From Thiohalocapsa sp963698775 (lineage in GTDB: Bacteria; Pseudomonadota; Gammaproteobacteria; Chromatiales; Chromatiaceae), in contig CAVOSE010000028.1 in NCBI GenBank assembly GCA_963698775.1, positions 1 through 64,000 of the forward strand: a stretch of 64,000 nt of DNA, read 5' to 3'. Both the position numbers and the translations under genes were made by a program. Shown piece after piece: positions 49,717-58,502 of the stretch. The stretch's first letter is position 1, and each line of letters starts with the position of its first letter. Below the pieces are notes generated by a model. It searched no databases, was not told the DNA's origin, and saw only the letters and a list, made by a program, of their open reading frames with translations.

Positions 49717-51084
49717 TCAGTTTCCAGTCTGAACTTCGACGCGCTCAAGGCGTGTGCCAGCTGGTAACTCGCGTAGCCAGAGATCGAGTTGCGCCAGATC
49801 CTCGGTGAGGGCGTCGCGCGCCTCGGTGGCGGACTCCGTGCTGTCGTGCAGGCTATGGATGAGCGCATACCAGGGTCGGCCGCGGAAGGTCTCGCTGCGC
49901 AGATACACCTGCTCCGGCAGTTCGTGTTCGCTGATGAAGGCGCCTACTTCATCGCGGCTGCGAAGGCCGATCAGTTGCAGCGCGATTTGGGGCTGATCGG
50001 TCGTCAGGTTGTCGGCCGCGTGGGCCTGATCGCCGTTCTCTTCGGTCGTGGGGTTGTGTGCTGCAACGGCGGATAGCGCCGTTAGTGCACTTTCGTCTTG
50101 CGTGGTATTGGTAGATGCCAAGGGCCGCGTTGGCTGGACGGCGGGAGCGTCGATCTGGCGAGCCAGGCGTTGATACTCTCGCTCCAGGCGTTCAAGCTGA
50201 TCGTCGATGAGCCGATCGACCGGGAGACCGCCGGCGGGGAGACTGTCGGGATCTTCGCCGCCGCCATACGCCTCGCGAGCCGCTGCGATCTCGGTGGCCA
50301 ATCGCTGCTGCTGGGCTCGGATATCCGGCGGAACCGCTGCCGGAGACGCATCAGCTGCCCGAGCGCCCGGTTGCTCGGGCAGTGGTTCGGGTTCCTGCGT
50401 GGGTACCGGTTCAAGCGGCGGCGCGAGAACGGTATCGGCGGCATATTCGGTGTCGGTATCGGTATCGGTATCGGTATCGGTATCGGTGTAGGGGGTGACC
50501 GTATCGTCGGCAGCGACACCGCTGGAAATGCGACTCGGCGACTGCATCTGCGATTCGATGGCGTCGATGCGGTCAGCTAACGCCGAGCCCGATTGAAGCG
50601 CCGGCTCGATACTCTCGATGTGCGCGTTCAGTTGCGCCAGGCTGAGTTCGATGTCGGCGATCCGAGTCGCTAGCTGGTCGGTCGTCGAGCCCTGTGAAAA
50701 CTCTTCGGGCGACGTGCCAACTGGTTCAGCGGCGATTGTTGGGGTGGATTGTCCGCGCTCCGCATAGAGGCCAAACCCGAGTGCAATGACGCCTAGGGTC
50801 AGCAGTGCGACGAGTCCGGATAGCCCGATCAACGCGCGTCGATAGCCGGAGAGACGTCGTTCAACGGTATCTCTGTGCTGCTCCAGCGCTTTGCGTAACT
50901 GCGTGCTGCTGCGTCGCCGCTCGTCGTCGACGTCCGCGATGCGGTCGACGAGGGACAATTGCAGGTCCTGCATGACGTCCGCAGGCGTCGGCGCAGGGGC
51001 ACTGGGCGCCTGGACGGACTCGTCTTGGAGATGGGTCGCGAATTCGGGTTGGCCGTTCGGGTCTTGGGCGTCGTGGTTGGTCAT
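49717..51084 (-). CDS. SPOR-domain inner-membrane protein (DamX-like)
   Basis: A 455-residue protein. N-terminal cytoplasmic region of about 80 residues with a basic coiled coil (STQLRKALEQHRDTVERRLSGYRR), one membrane helix (ALIGLSGLVALLTLGVIALGFGLYA), a periplasmic coiled coil, a Pro/Glu-rich linker, and a C-terminal SPOR-like domain (QIALQLIGLRSRDEVGAFISEH..FRGRPWYALIHS). SPOR domains bind denuded septal peptidoglycan. The linker holds a (Thr-Asp)n run encoded by a GGTATC microsatellite. Confidence 0.82.
   Translation of the reverse strand: MTNHDAQDPNGQPEFATHLQDESVQAPSAPAPTPADVMQDLQLSLVDRIADVDDERRRSSTQLRKALEQHRDTVERRLSGYRRALIGLSGLVALLTLGVIALGFGLYAERGQSTPTIAAEPVGTSPEEFSQGSTTDQLATRIADIELSLAQLNAHIESIEPALQSGSALADRIDAIESQMQSPSRISSGVAADDTVTPYTDTDTDTDTDTDTEYAADTVLAPPLEPVPTQEPEPLPEQPGARAADASPAAVPPDIRAQQQRLATEIAAAREAYGGGEDPDSLPAGGLPVDRLIDDQLERLEREYQRLARQIDAPAVQPTRPLASTNTTQDESALTALSAVAAHNPTTEENGDQAHAADNLTTDQPQIALQLIGLRSRDEVGAFISEHELPEQVYLRSETFRGRPWYALIHSLHDSTESATEARDALTEDLAQLDLWLRELPAGTRLERVEVQTGN
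50449..50490. repeat. in-frame GGTATC microsatellite within the SPOR gene
   Basis: Tandem GGTATC hexamers encoding alternating Thr-Asp on the minus strand. Changes in copy number keep the frame, so linker length can vary. The same hexamer occurs in the puc spacers. Confidence 0.85.
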
Positions 51085-51191
51085 GGCTGCCTGGGTCCAT
51101 CGGCGAGAAAATAGTAGTCCACCATCATCGGCTACCGGCGCCGCGATGCCAAGTCACCGCCGCCGGAAGTGCGGGTAAGTCGGAGGAATTC

Positions 51192-52058
51192 GTGCCAATT
51201 GAAGCTTTCAGGACAGAATCAGGTCGCACGGCCCTTGTCACCGGGGCCAGTTCGGGTCTCGGCAAGGCCGTCGCGCAAGCCTTGGCCGCCGTCAATGTAC
51301 GCGTGCTCATGGTGGCGAGGGACCGACGGCGGGGCGAGATCGCCCAGGCCGAGGTGATCGCCGCCACCGGAAACGCCAACATCGAGTTGCTGCTGGCGGA
51401 CTTGGCGTTGCAGGCGGACATCCGTCGGTTAGTCGCTGAGGTGCGGGAGCGGACGGATCGGCTCCATTACTTGGTCAATAATGCAGGGACGGCCTTTAGA
51501 GAGCGGGGCCTGACTGCCGACGGCATTGAGCGTACACTGGCGGTGAATCATGTGGCACCGTTCCTATTGACCAATCTGTTGCTTGACATGTTGCAGGCAA
51601 CGGCGCCCGCACGCGTCGTCACTGTCGGTACCCGCATGAATACGGCCATGGACTTTGACGACCTGAACTGGAGCCGTCGGCCTTACCGCATGATGCAGGC
51701 CTATGGTCAGTCCAAACTCGGTAACATCCACTTTACCCGCGAACTGGCGCGTCGGCTCGACGGCAGCGGCGTGACCGCCAATTGCGTCTTCCCCGGCGTG
51801 TTCCGGTCCAATCTCGGTGGTACCGACGGTGCCCAGGGGCTGTTCTGGAAGTCCGTCGCGCTGCTGCTTGGCTGGGCACTGACACCGCCGGAGAAGGCCG
51901 CGCAGCGAGTCATGTATCTGGTGACCTCGCCGGAGGTCGCGGCTGTGACCGGGGTCTATTTCGGAGATCGCGTGCCGATCGCGGCACCGGCCCAGGCAAA
52001 CGATCCTGCCGCAAACCAACGCCTGTGGGAGATTAGCGCCGAGCTAGCGCAGTGCTGA
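51192..52058 (+). CDS. short-chain dehydrogenase/reductase
   Basis: A 288-residue SDR. Cofactor motif TGASSGLGKA near residue 17, NNAG at about 93, and the catalytic YGQSK motif (Tyr-x-x-x-Lys) near 177. Resembles retinol-dehydrogenase/WW-oxidoreductase-type SDRs, but also light-dependent protochlorophyllide-reductase-like enzymes in outline; no POR-specific cysteines are evident. Start GTG with GGAGG upstream. Substrate unknown. Confidence 0.85.
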   Translation: MPIEAFRTESGRTALVTGASSGLGKAVAQALAAVNVRVLMVARDRRRGEIAQAEVIAATGNANIELLLADLALQADIRRLVAEVRERTDRLHYLVNNAGTAFRERGLTADGIERTLAVNHVAPFLLTNLLLDMLQATAPARVVTVGTRMNTAMDFDDLNWSRRPYRMMQAYGQSKLGNIHFTRELARRLDGSGVTANCVFPGVFRSNLGGTDGAQGLFWKSVALLLGWALTPPEKAAQRVMYLVTSPEVAAVTGVYFGDRVPIAAPAQANDPAANQRLWEISAELAQC

Positions 52059-52292
52059 AGCGTTCGGCATTTCCTCAGCGGGTTCGGAGGTTGGTTCTGC
52101 ATTCGTCGATCAGAGCGCGTGTCGATCTTTGTTTTTTGTACGGTGATGCAGTGAATCCGCGCCCAAGATGATCATCGCGGCGCGTTGGGTGTTCGCTTGT
52201 GATCGAGGGATCGAGCGCCGATAATGCGCCGCTGGCTCGCGGGCCCGACGAGAGAGGGCCGCGGGAGGGCAACGAGCGACGACAAAATCAAT

Positions 52293-53384
52293 ATGAAACT
52301 CGGAATACCAAAAGAGACACTGGCGGGAGAACGCCGCGTAGCGACAACACCAGATGTGGCGAAGCGGTTGGTGGGCAACGGCTTTGATGTGCTGCTCGAA
52401 GCCGGGGCCGGCGCTGCCGCCCATTACACCGATCAAGCCTATGCTGATGTCGGCGTGCAATTGGTCGATCGCGCCGCCTGCTTCAATGCGGATGTTGTAC
52501 TGAAGGTGCGCCGGCCGAGCGACGACGAGGCTGCGTCGGTGCGCAAGGGAGCCATCTATATCAGTCTGCTCGAGAGTTGCGGCGAAGACGCACTGGTTGG
52601 CCGCATGGTCGAGAACGGGGTGCGCGTCCTGGGCATGGAGCGTATGCCACGGATTTCGCGCGCCCAGTCCATGGACGCGCTGTCATCACAGAGCAACATC
52701 GCGGGCTACCGTGCCGTGATCGAGGCCGCGGCCTGTTACGGGCGTTTTTTCCCGATGATGATGACCTCCGCTGGTTCGGCGAAACCGACACGGCTGGTGG
52801 TACTGGGTGCCGGCGTCGCCGGGCTGCAGGCGATTGCCACGGCGCGTCGGCTCGGTGCCGACGTGTATGCCTACGACGTGCGTCCCGAGACCCTGGAGCA
52901 GATTCGTTCATTGGGCGCCAAACCCATCGAATTGGATCTGGGCGAAAGCGGTGCCGGGGAGGGTGGCTATGCCAAGGAGCTGTCCGACGAGGCCAAGGGC
53001 CGTCAGCAGACGTTGTTGGCGGACGAGCTTGCCAAGGCCCATGTCATCATTACCACGGCGCTGATTCCGTGCCGGCCGGCGCCGGAATTGATCACCGAGG
53101 ACGTCGTCAAGCGCATGCGCGAGGGTTCCGTGATCGTCGATCTGGCCGCCGCCAATGGCGGAAACTGCAAGCTCACCACGCCAGACCAGGTGACGGTGCA
53201 TCACGGCGTGACGCTGGTCGGCCATACCAACTATCCCTCCATGGTGCCGTCGGATGCTAGCGCCTTCTACGCCAAGAATCTGTCCAACCTGATCGAAATC
53301 ATGGTGGACAAGAACGATGCCGGGCTCGTGCTCAAAGAGCTGTCCGAGGACGAAATTACCCGGGCGATGTTGATCGGTCAGTGA
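52293..53384 (+). CDS. pntAA: NAD(P) transhydrogenase subunit alpha, part 1
   Basis: A 363-residue soluble NAD(H)-binding subunit of proton-translocating transhydrogenase. N-terminal MKLGIPKETLAGERRVATTPD, the NAD site VVLGAGVAGLQAIATARRLGADVYAYDVRP, and the C-terminal VGHTNYPSMVPSDASAFYAKN are diagnostic. The split alpha subunit (separate pntAA and pntAB) is seen in many alpha- and some gammaproteobacteria and phototrophs. Confidence 0.95.
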   Translation: MKLGIPKETLAGERRVATTPDVAKRLVGNGFDVLLEAGAGAAAHYTDQAYADVGVQLVDRAACFNADVVLKVRRPSDDEAASVRKGAIYISLLESCGEDALVGRMVENGVRVLGMERMPRISRAQSMDALSSQSNIAGYRAVIEAAACYGRFFPMMMTSAGSAKPTRLVVLGAGVAGLQAIATARRLGADVYAYDVRPETLEQIRSLGAKPIELDLGESGAGEGGYAKELSDEAKGRQQTLLADELAKAHVIITTALIPCRPAPELITEDVVKRMREGSVIVDLAAANGGNCKLTTPDQVTVHHGVTLVGHTNYPSMVPSDASAFYAKNLSNLIEIMVDKNDAGLVLKELSEDEITRAMLIGQ

Positions 53385-53478
53385 GTGGGCATGGGGCCAA
53401 ATCGTCAGTGATTGGCGACTTGGTTCCGATTCCGCTTGAATCCGTTTCATCCCCGAACCTACTGCTGGAGCGATCCGC

Positions 53479-53763
53479 ATGTCCGAATCCATACTTGCAC
53501 TCTACGTCTTCGTGCTGGCCTGCTTCATCGGCTACTACGTCATTTGGGGCGTCACCCCGTCGCTGCACACGCCGTTGGTGGCGCTCACCAATGCCATCTC
53601 AGGCATCGTCCTGGTGGGGGCCTTGCTGGTCACCGGCCTGGAGCAGGCCGGAATCACTGCGTCGGCGATGGGCTTTTTCGCGGTGCTGCTGGCCAGCATC
53701 AATGTCTTTGGCGGCTTTCTGGTGACGCACCGGATGCTGTCGATGTTCAAGAAAAAGAAATAA
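53479..53763 (+). CDS. pntAB: NAD(P) transhydrogenase subunit alpha, part 2
   Basis: A 94-residue membrane subunit with three helices: ILALYVFVLACFIGYYVIWGV, the PLVALTNAISGIVLVGALL motif and the C-terminal MFKKKK. Follows pntAA and lies 12 nt before pntB. Confidence 0.95.
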   Translation: MSESILALYVFVLACFIGYYVIWGVTPSLHTPLVALTNAISGIVLVGALLVTGLEQAGITASAMGFFAVLLASINVFGGFLVTHRMLSMFKKKK

Positions 53764-53775
53764 GGCCTGCGTCCC

Positions 53776-55182
53776 ATGGATTTCACACTGAACCCAAACT
53801 ACCAAGCCCTGGCCTATCTGACCTCGGCGGTCCTCTTCGTCTTCGCGCTGAAGGGATTGACTCACCCGGCAACCGCGCGTCGGGGCAATCTGTTCGGCAT
53901 GCTCGGCATGGCCATCGCCATCGTCGCAACCCTGGCCGGCGGTGAGGTACAGAGCTACTGGCTGATCGGAGCCGGCGTTGGCATCGGTGCCGTGATAGGC
54001 ATCGTCATTGCGCTGCGCATCCAAATGACCGCAATGCCGCAACTGGTCGCCGCGCTGCACAGCTTCGTCGGTATGGCCGCGGTGCTGGTGGCGATTGGTA
54101 CCTTCCTGAACAAGCGTGCGGCGGATGCCCTGAACCCGCTGCTGATGGGCGAGCTGTCGGCGGGCATCGTCATCGGTGCCATCACCTTTACCGGCTCGGT
54201 GATCGCATTCGCGAAGCTGCAAGGGATCATGAGCGGTGCGCCCATCAAGTTCAAAGGGCAGCATCTGCTGAACGCCGCCATTGCCGTCGCGACGCTGTTG
54301 CTGGCGGTGCATTTCGCAATGACCGGCAGCATCCTATCGCTGGCGTTGATGACGCTGCTGGCCTTCACGCTGGGCGGTACCCTGATCATCCCCATCGGCG
54401 GCGCCGACATGCCGGTGATCATTTCCATGCTGAACAGCTACTCGGGCTGGGCGGCGGCCGCTACCGGCTTCACGCTGCACAACAACCTGCTGATCATCGT
54501 CGGCGCGTTGGTGGGCTTCTCCGGTGCCATTCTGTCGTTCATCATGTGTCGTGCCATGAACCGCAGCATCATCAACGTGGTGTTCGGCGGCTTCGGCTCC
54601 GACGGCGGCGGTGGCGACAGCGCCGGCGCGGTCGCGGCGGAGAAGGGCGTCAAGTCCGCGTCGGTGGAAGACGCGGTTTACTGGATGGAGGACGCCGGCA
54701 AGGTCGTCATCGTGCCCGGCTACGGTATGGCCGTGGCGCAGGCGCAGCATGCGCTAAAGGAGATGATGGAGTTGCTTCAGGCGCGAGGAGTCGAGGTCAA
54801 ATTCGGCATCCACCCGGTTGCCGGACGTATGCCGGGCCACATGAACGTGTTGTTGGCCGAGGCGGATATCCCCTACGACAACGTGCTGGAGATGGACGAG
54901 ATCAACTCCGAATTCCAAAGCACCGATGTGGCCCTGGTGGTTGGTGCCAACGATGTCGTCAATCCTGCCGCGAAGGAAGACAGCACCAGTCCGATCTATG
55001 GCATGCCAATCCTGGAAGCCGGCAAGGCAAGGCAGGTCTATTTCCTCAAGCGTTCCATGCGTCCTGGCTATTCAGGTGTCGACAATCTCCTGTTCTATCA
55101 AGACAACACCTCGCTGATCTTCGGCGATGCCAAAGATACGATCGAAGGTATGGTGTCGGCCCTCAAGGGCGGGGGTCACTGA
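53776..55182 (+). CDS. pntB: NAD(P) transhydrogenase subunit beta
   Basis: A 468-residue subunit: about nine membrane helices, then the NADP(H)-binding domain from about residue 290 (VVIVPGYGMAVAQAQHALKEM, HPVAGRMPGHMNVLLAEADIPYD, VGANDVVNPAAKEDSTSPIYGMPIL). Links NADH/NADPH pools to proton motive force, useful in phototrophic growth for NADPH supply. Confidence 0.95.
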   Translation: MDFTLNPNYQALAYLTSAVLFVFALKGLTHPATARRGNLFGMLGMAIAIVATLAGGEVQSYWLIGAGVGIGAVIGIVIALRIQMTAMPQLVAALHSFVGMAAVLVAIGTFLNKRAADALNPLLMGELSAGIVIGAITFTGSVIAFAKLQGIMSGAPIKFKGQHLLNAAIAVATLLLAVHFAMTGSILSLALMTLLAFTLGGTLIIPIGGADMPVIISMLNSYSGWAAAATGFTLHNNLLIIVGALVGFSGAILSFIMCRAMNRSIINVVFGGFGSDGGGGDSAGAVAAEKGVKSASVEDAVYWMEDAGKVVIVPGYGMAVAQAQHALKEMMELLQARGVEVKFGIHPVAGRMPGHMNVLLAEADIPYDNVLEMDEINSEFQSTDVALVVGANDVVNPAAKEDSTSPIYGMPILEAGKARQVYFLKRSMRPGYSGVDNLLFYQDNTSLIFGDAKDTIEGMVSALKGGGH

Positions 55183-55223
55183 TCGATCCGACACCGGCCA
55201 TTGCGGCCGGTGGCAACCTGGCC

Positions 55224-55436
55224 TCAGGCTTCCGCGGTCGTCTCGTCGGCTGCCTCAGCGGCCTCAGGAGCAGGGGCCGGTTTCGGTTCAGCGTGCGTGA
55301 TCAGGCCCTCGGCCAATAGGACGCTGGCCTTTGCGTCGCCGTTGATCCACTGCTTCGTGGTGCAGTCCTGGACCGCGTAGCGACCAGACTTCTTCTTGAA
55401 GATGAGCTTGTTGTCGGATTTCTTGATCTGTTCCAT
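55224..55436 (-). CDS. small hypothetical protein with acidic Ala/Pro tail
   Basis: A 70-residue protein: basic N-terminal half (MEQIKKSDNKLIFKKKSGRYAVQDC) and a C-terminal tail of Ala, Glu and Pro. No family recognised. It follows the DUF4342 gene on the same strand by 55 nt and converges on pntB. Confidence 0.55.
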   Translation of the reverse strand: MEQIKKSDNKLIFKKKSGRYAVQDCTTKQWINGDAKASVLLAEGLITHAEPKPAPAPEAAEAADETTAEA

Positions 55437-55491
55437 TGGCTTTTGCCTCAGTTGTGTTGTTGGAGAGTAGGTGCTTGGGTTGAGGTTGGCG

Positions 55492-55791
55492 TCAGCGCCG
55501 ATCGTCCGGCTGTTGCCGGTCGTGGCGTGGCTCGACGTCGATACGCTCGACGTCTACCTCGAATTTGGCCAGCAGCGCCGCCATGGCGCCGATCGCGGCA
55601 ATGACCGGGGCCAGCAGTGTCAGGGCACCGCCGACGGCAACTCCCGCGGTGAGAGGGATTTCGACGAGTGCCTCGCCGCTCGGCCGGCGGATGATCAGCC
55701 GGCGCACGTTGCCGTCCGCGATCAGACCCTTGACGAAGTCGACGAGTTCGCTGCCAGCAACGCTGACGCGCTCGGTGATGGTGGATCTCAT
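55492..55791 (-). CDS. DUF4342 small membrane protein
   Basis: A 99-residue protein: helix (SELVDFVKGLIADGNVRRLIIRRPSGEALVEIPLTAG), then one membrane segment (VGGALTLLAPVIAAIGAMAALLAKFEVDVE) and a polar tail. The VRRLIIRRPSGE..EIPLTAG block fits DUF4342, of unknown function. Upstream of the small ORF at 55224. Confidence 0.7.
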   Translation of the reverse strand: MRSTITERVSVAGSELVDFVKGLIADGNVRRLIIRRPSGEALVEIPLTAGVAVGGALTLLAPVIAAIGAMAALLAKFEVDVERIDVEPRHDRQQPDDRR

Positions 55792-55970
55792 GGGGTGTTC
55801 TCGTTGATATCAATCTGGCTTTGCGAGCGTGCTCGCGTAGGGCGCCGCGAACAGGTGCTGGCGCCAACGCCTCGCAATATACCGAATCGAGACCTATCGG
55901 CGCCAACTTAGCGCACGAATCCCAGACGGTCAGCGGCAGCGCACAACCGCTGCGAGGACCGGATGCCGGG

Positions 55971-57002
55971 CTATCGAGTCTTTCTCGACGAACTGGTGCA
56001 AAACTCCCGCGTGCGCTTCGAACGCGGTGCGCTCTCCTCCCCGGACGGCAGCGGCCCCCGTGGATCTTCCATCCAGGCGATGACATCGGCGTGCACGCGC
56101 TGACCCTGCAGGTCCCGCGGCAACATGTGCCAGCCACCGCGGAAAAGCACCAGGCGAACGTCGTCAGTGTGGCTGGGTAGTCGGTCCAGCATCCGGCAAA
56201 AGGCACCGCGGGGGATGATCTCGTCGCGCTCGCCATAGAGCAGCAGCAGCGGCCCAGGTAGGTTCGAGACCTTGGCCATGGCCTGGTCCATCAGGTTGGT
56301 GATACCCCAGAGGGCGTCGACGCGTGTGGCCTTGATCACGAGGGGGTCGGCGCTCATCGCCCGCAGCATGTCGATGTTGTCCGATGGTTGGATGCGGACA
56401 CCTTTGCCGGTCAGTCGTAGGCCCGGTGCGATGCCGACCAGTGTGTCCAGCCCCAGGCGTTGATACCAGGGCATCGCGTCCCGCGACCAGACCGCCGGGG
56501 CGATGAGCACGGCGCCGTCCACCGCGAGCGACCCTCGTGACAGCGCGCTGATCACAACCGCGCCTCCCATGCTCTCACCCACCAGATAGAGCCGCGCCTG
56601 TGGATACCTGTCGCGGAGCAGTTCGGTCAGCGCGCTCAGGTCCGCTGCCAACTGCTCGCTGCCGTGCCAGCGTCCCGCCAGGGCGGTGGCGCCGAAGCCG
56701 CGCTGATCGACGGCATAGGTGGTGATGCCGGCCTGGGCGAGGCTCGTGGCGAGGGGAGCGAAGGCGTGGGCGTAGTCGTTGAACCCGTGCAGGCCGAGCG
56801 CGACGATAGCCGGTTGGTTGCCGTGCGCAGGCGTCGCAGGCCAGACCCGCAGCGGCAGCCGATAGCCATCGGGCATTCTTGCTTCGGTCGCGGTGAGACG
56901 GGGTGCCAGCGCTTCTGCCGCGGGTGGGACGATGCGCGGCGACGCGCATGCGCCGAGCAGCAGGCAAATCACCAGGGCGATGAGCGTCGCGGCACCGTTC
57001 AT
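55971..57002 (-). CDS. lipoprotein alpha/beta hydrolase (lysophospholipase-like)
   Basis: A 343-residue protein with a lipobox (LLLGACASP) after a short hydrophobic leader, so probably membrane-anchored. Hydrolase motifs: LGLHGFNDY (oxyanion region), nucleophile elbow LVGESMGGAV, acid region LYGERDEIIP and catalytic His in GGWHML, matching monoacylglycerol lipase/lysophospholipase-type serine hydrolases. Start MNGAATLIALV at 57002. Confidence 0.85.
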   Translation of the reverse strand: MNGAATLIALVICLLLGACASPRIVPPAAEALAPRLTATEARMPDGYRLPLRVWPATPAHGNQPAIVALGLHGFNDYAHAFAPLATSLAQAGITTYAVDQRGFGATALAGRWHGSEQLAADLSALTELLRDRYPQARLYLVGESMGGAVVISALSRGSLAVDGAVLIAPAVWSRDAMPWYQRLGLDTLVGIAPGLRLTGKGVRIQPSDNIDMLRAMSADPLVIKATRVDALWGITNLMDQAMAKVSNLPGPLLLLYGERDEIIPRGAFCRMLDRLPSHTDDVRLVLFRGGWHMLPRDLQGQRVHADVIAWMEDPRGPLPSGEESAPRSKRTREFCTSSSRKTR

Positions 57003-57044
57003 TGGGAACGCTCCGCGGTGAGCATCCAGGGCCCGCACTTGGCG

Positions 57045-57464
57045 TCAGTTTCCGGCCGCCTTGGCACGGCTGTCGCTGCGACCGGGTTCGCCGGTGACAT
57101 AGACCCAGCGTCCCGCCACCCGCTGAAAGCGGCTGATCTCGTGCAAACGGTAGGCGCGCCCGGCAATCTTGTAACGGGCGACGAACTCGACGGTGCCCTG
57201 GTCCTCGCCGCGGCCACCATCGCGGGTGGCGATGATCTTCAGCCCGAGCCAATTCACCGGTTCGCCGAGTTCGATGATGACGGGCCGCGTTGCCGGATGC
57301 CAGCTCGTGCGCAGGTAGTCGACAGCGCCCAACACATAGGCGCTGTAGCGCGAGCGCATCAGCATTTCGGCGGTCTCGGCGGCGCGCGTGCCGCTGATGA
57401 CCGGTCCGCAGCAGTCGGCCAGGGCGTTACCGCTGCCGCAGGGACACTGTTGATCCATGGCCAT
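57045..57464 (-). CDS. YchJ-family SEC-C motif protein (UPF0225)
   Basis: A 139-residue protein with an N-terminal zinc-binding SEC-C motif (CPCGSGNALADCCG) and an NTF2-like domain (AEMLMRSRYSAYVLGAVDYLRTSWHP). YchJ function is unestablished. Start MAMDQQ or the Met 6 nt later. Between srkA and the lipoprotein hydrolase on the same strand. Confidence 0.85.
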   Translation of the reverse strand: MAMDQQCPCGSGNALADCCGPVISGTRAAETAEMLMRSRYSAYVLGAVDYLRTSWHPATRPVIIELGEPVNWLGLKIIATRDGGRGEDQGTVEFVARYKIAGRAYRLHEISRFQRVAGRWVYVTGEPGRSDSRAKAAGN

Positions 57465-57488
57465 CTGTGCGGATCGTTCTGGAACGCG

Positions 57489-58496
57489 TTAGAGATTGAA
57501 CGGCAATGGCAACGGTCCTTCCTGCATCGCGGCGATCTGCTCGCGCAATGCCAGTACGTGGTCCTGCCAGAAGCGTTGATCGTCGAACCAGGGGAAGGCC
57601 GCGGGGAAGGCTGGGTCGGCCCAGCGCCTGGCGATCCAGGCGGCATAGTGGATCTGGCGCAGCGTGCGCAGGGCCTCGATCAGGTGCAGCTCGCGTGGGT
57701 CGAAGTCACGGAACTGGCGATATCCCTCCAGTACCGCGCCCAGCTGGATGCTCATCTCTTCGCGCTCGCCCGCCAGCAGCATCCAGAGATCTTGCACCGC
57801 TGGACCGGTCCGGGCGTCGTCGAGGTCGACGAAATGGGCGCCGTCGTCGGTCCAGAGCATGTTGCCGCGGTGGCAGTCGCCGTGCAGCCGGATGCCGCGA
57901 TAGCTACCCGCGCGCCCGAAACAGGCTCGGACTTCGTCCAGCGCATGTGCCACCACAGCGCGATAGGCGGGTTCTAGATCTGCCGGAATCCAGTTGTTCT
58001 CAAGCAGGTAGCCGCTGGGCTTCTCGCCGAAACTGGCGATGTCCAGGGCCGGGCGATGTTGGAACGGCGCGGTCTCGCCAACCAGGTGCATGCGCCCGAG
58101 CAGCAGGCCGAGTCGCCGCAGCACGCTGCGGTCGTCCAGTTCCGGCGTGCGCCCGCCGCGCCGGGGTGTTAGCGAGAAGCGGTAGTCGTCCGAGCGGTGG
58201 AGGGTCTCGCCGTTCAACACCAGCGGCGGCACGACCGGTATCTCGTGCTCGGCCAGCTCCAACGTGAAGCCGTGTTCTTCGACGATTGCGGCGTCGGACC
58301 AACGGCCGGCGCGGTAAAACTTCGCGATCAGGGGCGCGCCGTCGTCGATACCGACCTGATAGACGCGGTTTTCGTAGCTGTTCAGGGCCAGCAGTCGCCC
58401 GTCGACCTGGTAGCCGACCGACTCAACGGCATCCAACACGCGGTCCGGTGTCAGGTCGGCATAGGGGGTCTCGTCGATTTGGCTGGGGGCGGGCAT
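57489..58496 (-). CDS. srkA: stress response kinase A
   Basis: A 335-residue YihE/SrkA protein kinase of the aminoglycoside-phosphotransferase fold. Blocks: ALNSYENRVYQVGIDDGAPLIAKFYRAGRW, IRLHGDCHRGNMLW (catalytic loop, HGDxHxGN) and FVDLDDARTGPAVQDLWML. It protects against stress-induced death in enterobacteria. 24 nt upstream of ychJ. Confidence 0.92.
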   Translation of the reverse strand: MPAPSQIDETPYADLTPDRVLDAVESVGYQVDGRLLALNSYENRVYQVGIDDGAPLIAKFYRAGRWSDAAIVEEHGFTLELAEHEIPVVPPLVLNGETLHRSDDYRFSLTPRRGGRTPELDDRSVLRRLGLLLGRMHLVGETAPFQHRPALDIASFGEKPSGYLLENNWIPADLEPAYRAVVAHALDEVRACFGRAGSYRGIRLHGDCHRGNMLWTDDGAHFVDLDDARTGPAVQDLWMLLAGEREEMSIQLGAVLEGYRQFRDFDPRELHLIEALRTLRQIHYAAWIARRWADPAFPAAFPWFDDQRFWQDHVLALREQIAAMQEGPLPLPFNL

Positions 58497-58502
58497 TGGC
58501 TG

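Noticed and set aside
51192..52058. Light-dependent protochlorophyllide reductase (POR)
   Set aside because: SDR motifs are present, but the length and residues do not support POR-specific features, and the dark enzyme BchLNB is encoded here.
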